A DNA stretch of 64,000 bases from Demequina gelatinilytica (GCF_000971115.1 NZ_BBLV01000008.1:110018-174017), one strand, 5' to 3'; shown: positions 55,647 through 63,889, counted from the first letter of the stretch. Numbers and translations are program-made. Notes: generated from the letters alone by a model not told the origin.

Positions 55647-56147
55647 ATGTCCCGCAAGCACGCCGCCGGAGGCTCGACGCCCGCCGTCCATGCCTTGCTC
55701 GAGGCGGGCGTGGCGCACACGCTCCACGCGTACGAGCACGATCCCGCGACCGACCTCAGCTACGGCCTCGAGGCCGCCGCCGCGCTCGGCGTCGACGCGG
55801 ACCAGGTCTTCAAGACCCTCTGCGCGTACGTCGACGGGCGGCTGTCCGTGGGCATCGTGCCGGTGAGCGGGATGCTCGACCTCAAGGCGCTCGCGCACGC
55901 GCTCGGAGGCAAGAAGGCGGAGATGGCCCCGCCCGCAGAGGCCGAGCGCGCCACGGGCTACGTCGTGGGCGGCATCTCGCCCATCGGCCAGCGCAAGGCG
56001 CTTCCCACCGCGGTCGACGAGACCGTCGAGCTGTGGGACACCGTGTACGTCTCAGGTGGGCGACGCGGGCTCGACATCGCGCTCGCACCTGCCGACCTCA
56101 TCGCCGTGACGCATGCCGTCGCGGCCCCGATCGCGAAGGACTCCTGA
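55647..56147 (+). CDS. ybaK: Cys-tRNA(Pro) deacylase YbaK/EbsC
   Basis: The 166-residue protein has the family signature [20 protein letters not shown], the [23 protein letters not shown] core and [12 protein letters not shown]. It hydrolyses mischarged Cys-tRNA(Pro). Its stop overlaps the yggS start by one base (TGATG). Start is supported by the -10 box 6 bases away. Confidence 0.93.
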   Translation: MSRKHAAGGSTPAVHALLEAGVAHTLHAYEHDPATDLSYGLEAAAALGVDADQVFKTLCAYVDGRLSVGIVPVSGMLDLKALAHALGGKKAEMAPPAEAERATGYVVGGISPIGQRKALPTAVDETVELWDTVYVSGGRRGLDIALAPADLIAVTHAVAAPIAKDS

Positions 56148-56881
56148 TGGACCTCTCCCCCGCCCCCGACGGTTGGGACCACGCCGCCGCCCTCGAGGAG
56201 GTCAAGGCGCGCGTCCACATCGCCGAGGCCACGTGGGGCCGCGCAGGATCCGGCGTCCGCGTCCTGGTCGCCACCAAGACGTGGGACGCCGATGCCGCGA
56301 CGGCCGTGGTGCGGGCGGGCGGCACCCTGGTGGGCGAGTCGCGCATGCAGGACCTCGAGGCCAAGGGCGACGCCCTGCGCGCCGCCGGCGCCCGTGTGCA
56401 TGTCATCGGTCAGCTGCAGCGCAACAAGGCCGCCGTCGCGGTCCGGTACGCCGACTGCGTCCAGACCGTCGACCACGCGCGCCTCGCCGAGCGTCTCTCA
56501 CGGCTGTGCGTCGAGGCCGAGCGGGAGCTCGAGGTGATGATCCAGGTCAACGTGTCGGGCGAGGAGTCGAAGGCCGGCGTCCATCCTGACGAGGCCCTCG
56601 CGATCGCCTCCGCGGTGCAGGCGCTCCCCGCGCTCACGGTGACAGGCTTCATGACCATCGGGCTGAACTCCCCGGACGAGGCCGCGGTGCGCGAGGGTTA
56701 TGCGCGCCTGCGCGAGATCCGCGACCAGGCGCTCATCCGCTCGGAGCGCGGCAGCATGGGTCTGGGCACGGCGTGGGAGCTGTCCATGGGGATGTCCCAG
56801 GACCTCGAGTGGGCGATCGCTGAAGGCGCGACCATGGTGCGCGTCGGGACCGCGGTGATGGGCCCGCGCGGCACCCTGTAG
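56147..56881 (+). CDS. yggS: YggS-family pyridoxal phosphate homeostasis protein
   Basis: The 244-residue alanine-racemase-like barrel has the PLP lysine K44 in LVATKTW, the HVIGQLQRNKAA segment, VNVSGEESKAGV and GTAWELSMGMSQDLEWAI. It binds PLP and buffers vitamin B6, without racemase activity. It is coupled to ybaK; a short hairpin follows. Confidence 0.93.
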   Translation: MDLSPAPDGWDHAAALEEVKARVHIAEATWGRAGSGVRVLVATKTWDADAATAVVRAGGTLVGESRMQDLEAKGDALRAAGARVHVIGQLQRNKAAVAVRYADCVQTVDHARLAERLSRLCVEAERELEVMIQVNVSGEESKAGVHPDEALAIASAVQALPALTVTGFMTIGLNSPDEAAVREGYARLREIRDQALIRSERGSMGLGTAWELSMGMSQDLEWAIAEGATMVRVGTAVMGPRGTL

Positions 56882-56890
56882 GCCCTCCCG

Positions 56891-56910
56891 GCTCGCGCCA
56901 CGGCGCGAGC
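56891..56910 (+). terminator. Short hairpin after yggS
   Basis: GCTCGCGCC-AC-GGCGCGAGC forms a 9-bp stem 9 bases after the yggS stop. No T tract, so termination is uncertain. Confidence 0.45.
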
Positions 56911-56976
56911 GATGTGAGACTGGCGGGAGCAGCAGGCACCGTGCCGCCGAGGGGGATGGCGCAGAGAGGAGCCCCC

Positions 56977-57318
56977 ATGCCCCGCTACCACCTGGCGATG
57001 TACTACGAGCAGGAGTCCGGCGAGTTCCCCGACGACCTCCCCCAGATCATCGCCGAGATGGAGCGGTTCGAGGAGGAGCTCCGCGAACGGGGCATCCTGG
57101 TGACGTCCGCCGGGTTCTCTCCGTCGACGGAGGCTCGCGTGGTGGTCTCCGGCCCCGACGGCGGCGAGACCTCGGAGGGCACGTACCTCCCGGGTCCGGT
57201 GCAGTCGGGCGGCTTCTGGCTCATCGACGCGCCGAACATGGGCGACGCGATCGTGTGGGCCGAACGCTTCAGCCGCGTGCTCCGGCTGCCCGTCGAGGTG
57301 CGCGAGGTCCGCCTCTGA
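56977..57318 (+). CDS. YCII-related domain protein
   Basis: The 113-residue protein has YHLAMYYEQ at the N-terminus, IIAEMERFEEELRERGILVTS and a C-terminal GGFWLIDAPNMGDAIVWAER, matching the YCII/DGPF dimeric alpha-beta fold. Such proteins often pair with ECF sigma factors, but none is adjacent here. AGAGAGGA precedes ATG 56977. Function is unknown. Confidence 0.82.
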   Translation: MPRYHLAMYYEQESGEFPDDLPQIIAEMERFEEELRERGILVTSAGFSPSTEARVVVSGPDGGETSEGTYLPGPVQSGGFWLIDAPNMGDAIVWAERFSRVLRLPVEVREVRL

Positions 57319-57345
57319 GCGCTGCGCGACCGATGCGCGGAAAAG

Positions 57346-57364
57346 TTAGGCAAGGTTTCACTCC
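57346..57364. promoter_or_regulatory. Partial IdeR/DtxR iron box
   Basis: TTAGGCAAGGTTTCACTCC matches the left half of the IdeR consensus TTAGGTTAGGCTAACCTAA (about 11 of 19 positions). It lies 37 bases upstream of the VIT transporter, a plausible iron-responsive gene. Confidence 0.4.
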
Positions 57365-57388
57365 CTGGCGACGATGCCAGGAGGTTCC

Positions 57389-57394
57389 TACCCT
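57389..57394 (+). promoter_or_regulatory. -10 hexamer TACCCT, leaderless start of VIT gene
   Basis: TACCCT is 6 bases before GTG 57401. Confidence 0.55.
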
Positions 57395-57400
57395 TGACGG

Positions 57401-58117
57401 GTGACCGCGACGCCCCACCACACCGCATCGTTCCCCGACGAGGAAGCCGTCTCCGGACGGCTCAACGCGCTGCGCGCGGGGGTGCTCGGCGCCAACGACG
57501 GCATCGTCTCGATCGCCGCCCTGCTGGTCGGCGTCGTGGCCGCGACGAACGACGCCACGGTCATCCTCACCACCGCTCTCGCCGGCATCGCCGCGGGCGC
57601 GCTGTCGATGGGCGTGGGCGAGTACGTCTCCGTGTCCAGCCAGCGGGACGCCGAGAAGGCGCAGCTCGAGCGCGAGAAGGCGTGGCACGACCACCGCCCC
57701 GAGTGGGAGCTCGACCAGCTCACGCGCCTGCACATGGAGACGGGCATGTCGGAGGCGACCGCACGCGCGGCCGCCATCGAGCAGACCGCGCACGATCCCC
57801 TCGCGGCGCATGCCCGCGCCCACCTCGGGATCGACCCGGAGGAGCTCGTCAACCCGTGGCACGCCGCGTTCGCGTCGCTGTTCGCCTTCACGCTCGGCGG
57901 CATCTTCCCGCTGCTCACGGCGGTGCTCTCCCCTGACGCGCTCAAGGTGCCGCTGACCTTCGCCGTGGTGATCGTCGCGCTTGCCGTGTCCGGCACGGTC
58001 TCGGCGCGCCTGGGTCACGCGCCGCGCCTCCGGGCGATCGTGCGGAACGTGGTCGGCGGCTCGCTCGCGATGGCGATCACCTACGGGATCGGCACGTTCG
58101 CGGGGACCGCGCTGTAA
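57401..58117 (+). CDS. VIT1/CCC1-family Fe/Mn transporter
   Basis: The 238-residue protein has five predicted membrane segments. Segment 1 follows RLNALRAGVLGANDGIVSIA and segment 2 carries AGALSMGVGEYVSVSSQRDAE, both VIT signatures with metal-binding residues. A cytoplasmic helical hairpin (about 85-145) provides the metal-binding domain. It should export Fe2+ or Mn2+ from the cytoplasm. GTG 57401 fits the -10 box; a partial IdeR box lies upstream. Confidence 0.9.
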   Translation: MTATPHHTASFPDEEAVSGRLNALRAGVLGANDGIVSIAALLVGVVAATNDATVILTTALAGIAAGALSMGVGEYVSVSSQRDAEKAQLEREKAWHDHRPEWELDQLTRLHMETGMSEATARAAAIEQTAHDPLAAHARAHLGIDPEELVNPWHAAFASLFAFTLGGIFPLLTAVLSPDALKVPLTFAVVIVALAVSGTVSARLGHAPRLRAIVRNVVGGSLAMAITYGIGTFAGTAL

Positions 58118-58162
58118 CGTCCGCGCCCCTCGCGCCGGTACCGCTCAGCGTCCGCCGCCCTC

Positions 58163-59215
58163 CTAGGGCACCAGCTTGAGCCACTCCTCGGTCGCGAACT
58201 TCGACTCGACCCGCTGCTCGGCGAGCGCGATCTCCGCCTCGGTCACCTCGCCCGGCTGCGTCGCATAGCGTCCGCGGAAGTGGCCCAGGAACGAGTCGAT
58301 GACGTCGCCTCGCTCCATGCCCGTCTGGCTGCGCAGCGGGTCGACGCGCTTGTTGGCGCTCTTGGTGCCCTTGTCGGAGAGCTTCTCGCGACCGATCCGC
58401 AGCACCTCGAGCATCGCATCGGCGTCGATGTCGTACGCCATCGTCACATGGTGGAGCACCGCGCCGGAGGCGTAGCGCTTCTGCGCGGCCCCCGCGATCT
58501 TGCCGGCAGGCGAGGCGATGTCGTTGATCGGCACGTACGTGGCCTCGATCCCGAGCTCACGCAGCGCGCCCAGGACCCAGTCGTCGAGGAACGCATAGGA
58601 CTGCTCGAAGCTCAGGCCCTCGACCAGCGACGTCGGCACGTGCAGCGAGTAGGTGATGGTGTTGCCCGGCTGGACGAACATCGCTCCGCCGCCCGAGACG
58701 CGACGCACCACGGTCATGCCGTGCTTGGCGGCGCCCTCGTCGTCGATCTCGTTGCGCCACGACTGGAACGAGCCGATGATCACGGCGTTCGAGCCCCACT
58801 CCCAGACCCGCAGCGTGGGCCCGCGACGCCCGGCGGCCACCTCCTCGGAGAGGACCTCGTCGAGCGACATTTGCATGTAGGGATCGCGCGGGACGTCGTG
58901 GATGACATCGAACGTGTGGTCGTGCCAGCTGGTGGCGTGCCCGAGCGCGCGTCGCACCGCGATGCCCACGGCCTCCGGCGTGAAGCCGATGAACGTCGCG
59001 TCGCCGGCGGCACGCTGCACCGCGGCGGCGAGCTGCGCGACGGTCGCGGTGGCTCCGATGCCGTGGAGCGCTCGCGTGATGTCGAGGATCGCCTCCGCGG
59101 GCTCGAGGAAGAAGTCCCCCGAGATCACCACGCTCTCGATGACCTCGCCCGCGGCGTCGACCTCGACGTCCGCGACCACGAGCTTGCCGCCAGGAACCTT
59201 GTACTCACCGTGCAT
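58163..59215 (-). CDS. lplA: Lipoate-protein ligase A with rearranged domain order
   Basis: The 350-residue protein has an N-terminal segment like the LplA C-terminal domain (VESVVISGDFFLEPAEAI, about 25-60). A catalytic BPL/LplA domain follows, with VRRVSGGGAMFVQPGNTITY (lipoyl-AMP loop) and KIAGAAQKRYASGAVLHH (catalytic Lys). It attaches lipoate to E2 and GcvH proteins. I choose ATG 59215, 7 bases after GAGAAT, over ATG 59224. It is downstream of cimA by 46 bases. Confidence 0.88.
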   Translation of the reverse strand: MHGEYKVPGGKLVVADVEVDAAGEVIESVVISGDFFLEPAEAILDITRALHGIGATATVAQLAAAVQRAAGDATFIGFTPEAVGIAVRRALGHATSWHDHTFDVIHDVPRDPYMQMSLDEVLSEEVAAGRRGPTLRVWEWGSNAVIIGSFQSWRNEIDDEGAAKHGMTVVRRVSGGGAMFVQPGNTITYSLHVPTSLVEGLSFEQSYAFLDDWVLGALRELGIEATYVPINDIASPAGKIAGAAQKRYASGAVLHHVTMAYDIDADAMLEVLRIGREKLSDKGTKSANKRVDPLRSQTGMERGDVIDSFLGHFRGRYATQPGEVTEAEIALAEQRVESKFATEEWLKLVP

Positions 59216-59261
59216 GGCGTCCATTCTCCCCCGCAGCGGAGGGGTGGAAGGACGATGCGGC

Positions 59262-60863
59262 TCACGGGTTCGGAGCGACACCCGCCTTGAGCAGCCCGTA
59301 GAACAGCGAGTCGGTGAGCGCCTCCCAGGCCGCCTCGACCATGTTCGGGCCCACGCCCACGGTCCGCCATTGCACGCCCGTCTCGGTGTCGACGGTGGTG
59401 ATGAGCACCCGGGTCACCGCGTCGGTGCCGTGGGCGGCATCCATGATGCGCACCTTGAAGTCCGTCAGGTCGAAGCGCCCGATCTCGGGGTACGCGCCCG
59501 TGAGCGCGGTGCGCAGCGCGTGGTCGAGCGCGTTGACCGGGCCGTTGCCCTCGCCCACCGTGACGAAGCGCTGCCCGCCACCCGCGCGCAGCTTGATGAC
59601 CGCCTCGGCATCCGCGTCGCGCGGGTTGCCCGGCGCGGACGAGACGCGCACGCGCCACGTCTCCGTCTCCCAGTACTTGGGCGCATCGCCCAGCTCCCAC
59701 CGCAGCAGCAGCTCGAACGACGCATCGGCGGCGTCGAACGTGTATCCCTGCGCCTCGGCGTGCTTCACGCGATCCGTCACACGGCTCAGCACCTCGGGCC
59801 GGTCCGCGAGGTCGAAGCCCAGCTCCTTGCCCTTGAGCTCGATCGACGCGCGGCCGGCCATCTCCGACACCAGCATGCGCATGTCGTTGCCCACGTACTC
59901 GGGCTGAGTGTGCTGGTAGAGGTCCGGGTCCACCTTGATCGCGGACGCGTGCAGGCCCGCCTTGTGAGCGAAGGCCGAGGCTCCCACATAGGGCTGGCGC
60001 GCGAACGGGGCGATGTTGGTGATCTCCGAGATCGCATGCGCGATCCGCGTGGACTCGCGCAGCCCGTCGCCCTTGAGCGCGATCATGCCGCGCTTGATCT
60101 CGAGGTTCGCCGCCACCGCCACCAGGTCCGCGTTGCCCGTCCGCTCGCCGTAGCCGTTGACGCATCCCTGCACGTGGGTCACCCCCGCGGCCACGGCCGC
60201 CATCGAGTTCGCGACGGCGCAGCCGGAGTCGTTGTGCGCGTGCATCCCCAGCTGAGCCGACGTCCGGGCGCGGACCTCGGTCACGATGCGCGTCACGTCG
60301 TCGGGCAGCATGCCGCCGTTGGTGTCGCACAGGACCAGCGACGACGCGCCGCCGGCCTCACCCGCGAGGAGCGCCTTGAGCGAGTACTCGGGGTCGAAGC
60401 GATAGCCGTCGAAGAAGTGCTCGGCGTCGAGCACCACCCGCCGCCCCTCACCCACGAGGAACGCGACCGTCTCCTCGATCATCGCCAGGTTCTCCTCGCC
60501 TGAGACCCGCAGCGCGCGCTCCGCATGTCGGATGTCGGACTTCGCGACGAGCGTGATGATCGGCGCCTCGGAGTCGAGCAGCGCCCGCACCTGGGGGTCG
60601 GACGCCGCCGACGTCCCCGCGCGGCGCGTCATGCCGAACGCCGCGAACTGCGCGTTCGTGAACGACAGCTCCTTGGCGACCAGCCCGAAGAACTCGGTGT
60701 CCTTGGGCACCGCGCCCGGCCACCCGCCCTCGATCACTCCGACACCCATCTCGTCGAGCAGCGGGGCGATCGCCATCTTGTCCGCGACGGACAGGTTCAT
60801 GCCCTCCTGCTGCGCGCCGTCGCGCAGCGTCGTGTCGTAGATCTCGACCGTGAGATCCGTCAT
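59262..60863 (-). CDS. cimA: (R)-citramalate synthase
   Basis: The 533-residue HMGL-family enzyme has YDTTLRDGAQQEGMNLS (metal Asp and catalytic Arg), LGMHAHNDSGCAVANS (His metal ligands) and VQGCVNGYGERTGNADL, followed by a LeuA-type regulatory domain (about 400-533). It condenses pyruvate and acetyl-CoA to citramalate, giving isoleucine independently of threonine. GAGGAG precedes ATG 60863. The leader encodes an Ile-rich octapeptide followed by hairpins and a terminator (60904-60999), which predicts attenuation by isoleucine. LeuC/LeuD at 30 kb can supply the next steps. Confidence 0.93.
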   Translation of the reverse strand: MTDLTVEIYDTTLRDGAQQEGMNLSVADKMAIAPLLDEMGVGVIEGGWPGAVPKDTEFFGLVAKELSFTNAQFAAFGMTRRAGTSAASDPQVRALLDSEAPIITLVAKSDIRHAERALRVSGEENLAMIEETVAFLVGEGRRVVLDAEHFFDGYRFDPEYSLKALLAGEAGGASSLVLCDTNGGMLPDDVTRIVTEVRARTSAQLGMHAHNDSGCAVANSMAAVAAGVTHVQGCVNGYGERTGNADLVAVAANLEIKRGMIALKGDGLRESTRIAHAISEITNIAPFARQPYVGASAFAHKAGLHASAIKVDPDLYQHTQPEYVGNDMRMLVSEMAGRASIELKGKELGFDLADRPEVLSRVTDRVKHAEAQGYTFDAADASFELLLRWELGDAPKYWETETWRVRVSSAPGNPRDADAEAVIKLRAGGGQRFVTVGEGNGPVNALDHALRTALTGAYPEIGRFDLTDFKVRIMDAAHGTDAVTRVLITTVDTETGVQWRTVGVGPNMVEAAWEALTDSLFYGLLKAGVAPNP

Positions 60864-60903
60864 CGTCGTCAGCTCCTCAAGTTCGGCGTGGCCCGTCTCC
60901 CAA

Positions 60904-60933
60904 CAAAAAAGCCTCCCAGGGGTGCGGGAGGCT
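60904..60933 (-). terminator. Rho-independent terminator in the cimA leader (attenuator)
   Basis: On the minus strand AGCCTCCC pairs with GGGAGGCT around an 8-base loop and is followed by six T (60905-60910). It lies between the leader peptide and cimA, 41 bases before the cimA start, so it can only act conditionally. Confidence 0.85.
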
Positions 60934-60959
60934 GCGCGTCGGGGTTCGGCCCGACGCGC
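60934..60959 (-). other. Leader hairpin between octapeptide stop and attenuator
   Basis: GCGCGTCGGG (fwd 60934-60943) pairs perfectly with CCCGACGCGC (60950-60959) around a 6-base loop. It begins at the leader stop codon, so a ribosome resting there would block it. I could not find a clear third pairing that disrupts the terminator. Confidence 0.7.
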
Positions 60960-60985
60960 TACAGAATGATGATCGCGGTACGCAT
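60959..60985 (-). CDS. Isoleucine-rich leader peptide of cimA
   Basis: ATG 60985 opens an 8-codon frame, MRTAIIIL, with three consecutive Ile codons (ATC ATC ATT) then Leu and TAG. It is followed within 26 bases by a hairpin and a terminator before cimA. This is the layout of ribosome-mediated transcription attenuation; starved ribosomes would stall on the Ile codons. A CACAAT hexamer lies 8 bases upstream, with no Shine-Dalgarno. Confidence 0.75.
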   Translation of the reverse strand: MRTAIIIL

Positions 60986-60993
60986 CGCTCGCC

Positions 60994-60999
60994 ATTGTG
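60994..60999 (-). promoter_or_regulatory. -10 hexamer CACAAT of the cimA transcript
   Basis: CACAAT is 8 bases from the leader-peptide ATG at 60985. No convincing -35 is visible. Confidence 0.5.
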
Positions 61000-61061
61000 G
61001 CACACAACGGGGACGATGCGGCCGACAGGCCCCCGGGCGTCGCCTCCTCACCGGAGAAGCA

Positions 61062-61103
61062 CGCAGGGGCGATGCGACGCGCGTGCGTCGCATCGCCCCT
61101 GCG
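61062..61103. terminator. 19-bp perfect hairpin downstream of the small-ORF operon
   Basis: CGCAGGGGCGATGCGACGC (61062-61080) pairs perfectly with 61085-61103 around GCGT. It lies 68 bases after the stop of the last small ORF and upstream of the cimA promoter. No T tract. Confidence 0.65.
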
Positions 61104-61170
61104 GCGGTCCGGTAGCGGGGTCGGACTGGACGTCGCCTCCCGGCGAGATCCGTCCCCTCCCCCATGCGGC

Positions 61171-61413
61171 TCAGGCGATGATGAAGGGCCTGATGCCTCC
61201 CGTGTCGAGGGTGTGGCGCGCACGCCAGTCCCTCGGGTCGTGCAGCCGCTCGCGCTCGTGCAGGCCGCGCATCTGGCGACGGTGCTCGACGCGGGATCGG
61301 TGTCGAGCCTCGGTCGCCGCGTCGCGGCGGCGAAGCAGGCGGTCGGCGAGGCTACGGCGCGGGGTGTCGTCGCCGATGCCCAGCTCGTAGCCGCGGATGG
61401 TGGTGGCGGTCAT
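61171..61413 (-). CDS. Small Arg-rich protein, 80 residues, unknown
   Basis: The protein begins MTATTIRGYELGIGDDTPRR, has an Arg/His-rich centre (RHRSRVEHRRQMRGLHERER) and ends GIRPFIIA. A strong GAGGAGGG lies 8 bases before ATG 61413, the main support for expression. No domain is recognised. It is the last of three consecutive small ORFs with good ribosome binding sites. Confidence 0.55.
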   Translation of the reverse strand: MTATTIRGYELGIGDDTPRRSLADRLLRRRDAATEARHRSRVEHRRQMRGLHERERLHDPRDWRARHTLDTGGIRPFIIA

Positions 61414-61458
61414 CTCAAGTCCCTCCTCGGACTCTCGATACGGAAGATGGAGGCGCGC

Positions 61459-61674
61459 CTACAGGAGGCGCGCGAAGGTCGGCAGCGCGAACGAGTCGCC
61501 GATCACCTGCTGGACGCGCTCTGCCGTGGGCAGCACGGACGAGCGATGACGGCGCATGGCGCGACGACGGCGGGCCGCCGCGAAGCGGTCCGCGACCTCG
61601 CGAAGCGAGTCGCGCACGCCGTGGTGAAGATCGGTGACATGGGCGGTGCCGTGTGCAGCGGGTGCAACGGACAT
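61459..61674 (-). CDS. Small Arg-rich protein, 71 residues, unknown
   Basis: The protein has a helical segment with AARRRRAMRRHRSS followed by SVLPTAERVQQVIGDSFALP. AGGGGAGGA precedes ATG 61674 by 6 bases. No domain is recognised. It lies 45 bases upstream of the 80-residue ORF and 33 bases downstream of the 89-residue ORF. Confidence 0.55.
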   Translation of the reverse strand: MSVAPAAHGTAHVTDLHHGVRDSLREVADRFAAARRRRAMRRHRSSVLPTAERVQQVIGDSFALPTFARLL

Positions 61675-61707
61675 GATGTTCCTCCCCTAGGAATGGACGA
61701 TGAGGTC

Positions 61708-61977
61708 TCAGGCGATGAGGCGGAAGGCGCCCCGACCCGTGGACTCGGCCTCGAGCCGGGCGTGAAGGTCGGCGATCCGCTCCATGAGTGCGGAACGGGC
61801 GACCGACCATGCGCGCAGACGCGCGATCTCGGTGCCGCTCCAGTCGACGAGCGCAGCGGCGGCCCCGGGCGCGAAGCCCCTGACCGCATCGGCGAGCTTC
61901 TCGAGCTCCGCCTTGTGCGCGGACGTCCCCTCCTCGGCGAGCCTGGGGCCGAGGTCTACGGTGATGGTGATGGACAT
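61708..61977 (-). CDS. Small helical protein, 89 residues, unknown
   Basis: The protein begins MSITITVDLGPRLAEEGTSA and continues with two amphipathic helices (KAELEKLADAVRGFAPGAAA; ARSALMERIADLHARLEAES). AAAGGAGGG precedes ATG 61977 by 5 bases. It is the first gene of the three-ORF unit and lies 68 bases downstream of a perfect CRP-type palindrome. I do not recognise the family. Confidence 0.6.
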   Translation of the reverse strand: MSITITVDLGPRLAEEGTSAHKAELEKLADAVRGFAPGAAAALVDWSGTEIARLRAWSVARSALMERIADLHARLEAESTGRGAFRLIA

Positions 61978-62044
61978 GACACCCTCCTTTCGCTGGTTCG
62001 TGCGGTGTCGATGTCAGGATGCGCGCGGGCCGTGTGAAGGGTCG

Positions 62045-62060
62045 TGTGACGCAGGTCACA
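62045..62060. promoter_or_regulatory. Perfect CRP-type palindrome
   Basis: TGTGACGCAGGTCACA is an exact TGTGA-N6-TCACA site, the consensus for CRP/GlxR-type regulators. It lies between the BTAD regulator gene and the small-ORF operon, at a distance suited to controlling the latter. Confidence 0.7.
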
Positions 62061-62155
62061 TATCGGAAATACCCCAGAAATAGGGGCACGACCAGGCGTC
62101 TCGACGGCTCACGGCAGCCCGCACGGTCGCGCGAGCCGAACGATGCGCGCGCAGG

Positions 62156-63889
62156 TCAGGCGGGCACGCGGACGCCGCCGCGCAGCTGCTCGAGGACCAC
62201 CTCGGCACGCTGGAGCAGCAGGGGCATGTCGCCCCGGGCTGCGATCTGCAGGGCGAGCTCGGCGTGGGCGACCGCCCGCTCCGCATCCCCGTGCGCGAGT
62301 GCGACCTCGGCATCGGTCACCTGGACCTCCGCCTCGAGCCACTTGTACGAGTCGTTGATGCGGCGGCACGCGGTGCCCGCGTGGTCGAGCCACGGCATGG
62401 CCGCGTCGGTGTCGCCTTCCGCCACGTACGTCAGCCCCATGACCTTCGCGGTGACGCCCTCCCAGCAGGGGTCCTCGAGCTGACGCGCGAGCGCGTACGA
62501 CGACTCGATGTCCGCCCGGACCGCAGCCGGGGCCTCGCCCTTCGCCAGCCTCACGTGCGCGTGCCAGGCCTCGGGCCACGGGCGGATCGCCGTCCAGCGC
62601 TCGCTCTGCGCCTGACGTTGCGCCTCCTTGGCCCACCGCTCCGCGGCGGCGAGCCAGCCCGACAGGTACGCGGCGCGCGCGGCATGCGCCATGGCCCAGA
62701 TGCCGCGCTTGACGCTCCCCGTCTCGCGGCACAGGTCGATCGCCTCGTCGAAGCGTTCGAGCGACCCGTCGAGCCTTCCCCAGTCGGACAGGTGCACGGC
62801 GTCGTAGGCCGCGACGGCGGCGCGTACGCGTGGATACGGCGCGGCGGTCTCCCACGCGAGAGCCAGTCCTTCGACCGCGCACTCGCGGCGCGCGGCAAGC
62901 ACATCGACGTAGGCGAGCTCGGCGAGCGCCTTCGCGGCGATCTCCTGTTCCCCCGCCTCGGACGCGGCCTCACGCGACGCGTCGAGCACGATCGCACCCT
63001 CGTCGTCGTACCCGCGTGCGGCGTGCACCAGCGCGCTGCCGAGCTCGAACAGGCACGTCGCGGTGAGCCGCCCGTCTCCCGCGCCCTCGGCAGCCGCCAC
63101 GGCACCGCGAAGCGTGGCGATGCCGCTGCCGGCTGCACCCGCACCCACGGCCGCCAGCCCCGCCGTCAGCAGCGACTCCGCTGTCGCCACGGAGGACACG
63201 CCCGCGGTGTTGGGCGTCACCGGGGGGCGAGCGGCCGCGCTCAGCGCGGGGCTGGGCGGCACACCCAGCTCGCGCATGAATGCGGCCTCCGTGGACGCCA
63301 CGTGGCGGTGTGCGGAGATGCGGTCGCCCGCGCCGATGAACGCCTTGACGAGGAGGACGTGGGGCCCCTCCTCGAGCGGGGCGGTGTCGACCATGGCCGA
63401 TGCCAAGGCAAGGGCGCGTGGATGGTCGTGGGTCGACATCGCCCGCAGCACCTCCTTACGGAGCGCACCGATGACGTCACCCGCCACCCGCTGGCGCTCG
63501 ACCAGCAGCCACGTGTCGAAGGCCGGCGACGCCTGCACCTCGATCCCCTCGAGGAACAGCCCGCGCGGCGCCGGATCGGTCAGCCGGCCCCCGCCCACCA
63601 CCTCGGTGTCGATCTGCGTGCCGGCGTCGAAGCCTGGGACCACGGGATTGCCCAGGAGCGCCTCGGGCATCCCCAGTCGACGACGCAGCTCGGCAAGCGA
63701 CCACCGAAGCGCACCCATGGGGTCGTCGGCCTCGGAGAAGAGCTCGGAGACCAGCTGCTGGCGCGATAAAGGATCCTGCGACCGCACGATGCGTGCGAGC
63801 AGGGCCCAGCACTTCGCTCCGCGAGGACCTGGCAGGGTCAACCCGTCCCGCAGGAGCCGGGGCTGACCGATCAGGCGGATCGCGAGCAT
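62156..63889 (-). CDS. BTAD-domain transcriptional regulator with TPR-like C-terminus
   Basis: The 577-residue protein has an N-terminal winged-helix (about 1-80, MLAIRLIGQPRLLRDGLTLP...WALLARIV), a bacterial transcriptional activator (BTAD) domain (about 100-215, PHVLLVKAFIGAGDRISAHR), then a long Ala-rich helical repeat region (240-577) resembling TPRs. It is SARP-like but lacks the AAA/NB-ARC domain of AfsR. It precedes the CRP site and small ORFs, which may be targets; that link is only positional. ATG 63889 has GGTGGG upstream. Confidence 0.8.
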   Translation of the reverse strand: MLAIRLIGQPRLLRDGLTLPGPRGAKCWALLARIVRSQDPLSRQQLVSELFSEADDPMGALRWSLAELRRRLGMPEALLGNPVVPGFDAGTQIDTEVVGGGRLTDPAPRGLFLEGIEVQASPAFDTWLLVERQRVAGDVIGALRKEVLRAMSTHDHPRALALASAMVDTAPLEEGPHVLLVKAFIGAGDRISAHRHVASTEAAFMRELGVPPSPALSAAARPPVTPNTAGVSSVATAESLLTAGLAAVGAGAAGSGIATLRGAVAAAEGAGDGRLTATCLFELGSALVHAARGYDDEGAIVLDASREAASEAGEQEIAAKALAELAYVDVLAARRECAVEGLALAWETAAPYPRVRAAVAAYDAVHLSDWGRLDGSLERFDEAIDLCRETGSVKRGIWAMAHAARAAYLSGWLAAAERWAKEAQRQAQSERWTAIRPWPEAWHAHVRLAKGEAPAAVRADIESSYALARQLEDPCWEGVTAKVMGLTYVAEGDTDAAMPWLDHAGTACRRINDSYKWLEAEVQVTDAEVALAHGDAERAVAHAELALQIAARGDMPLLLQRAEVVLEQLRGGVRVPA

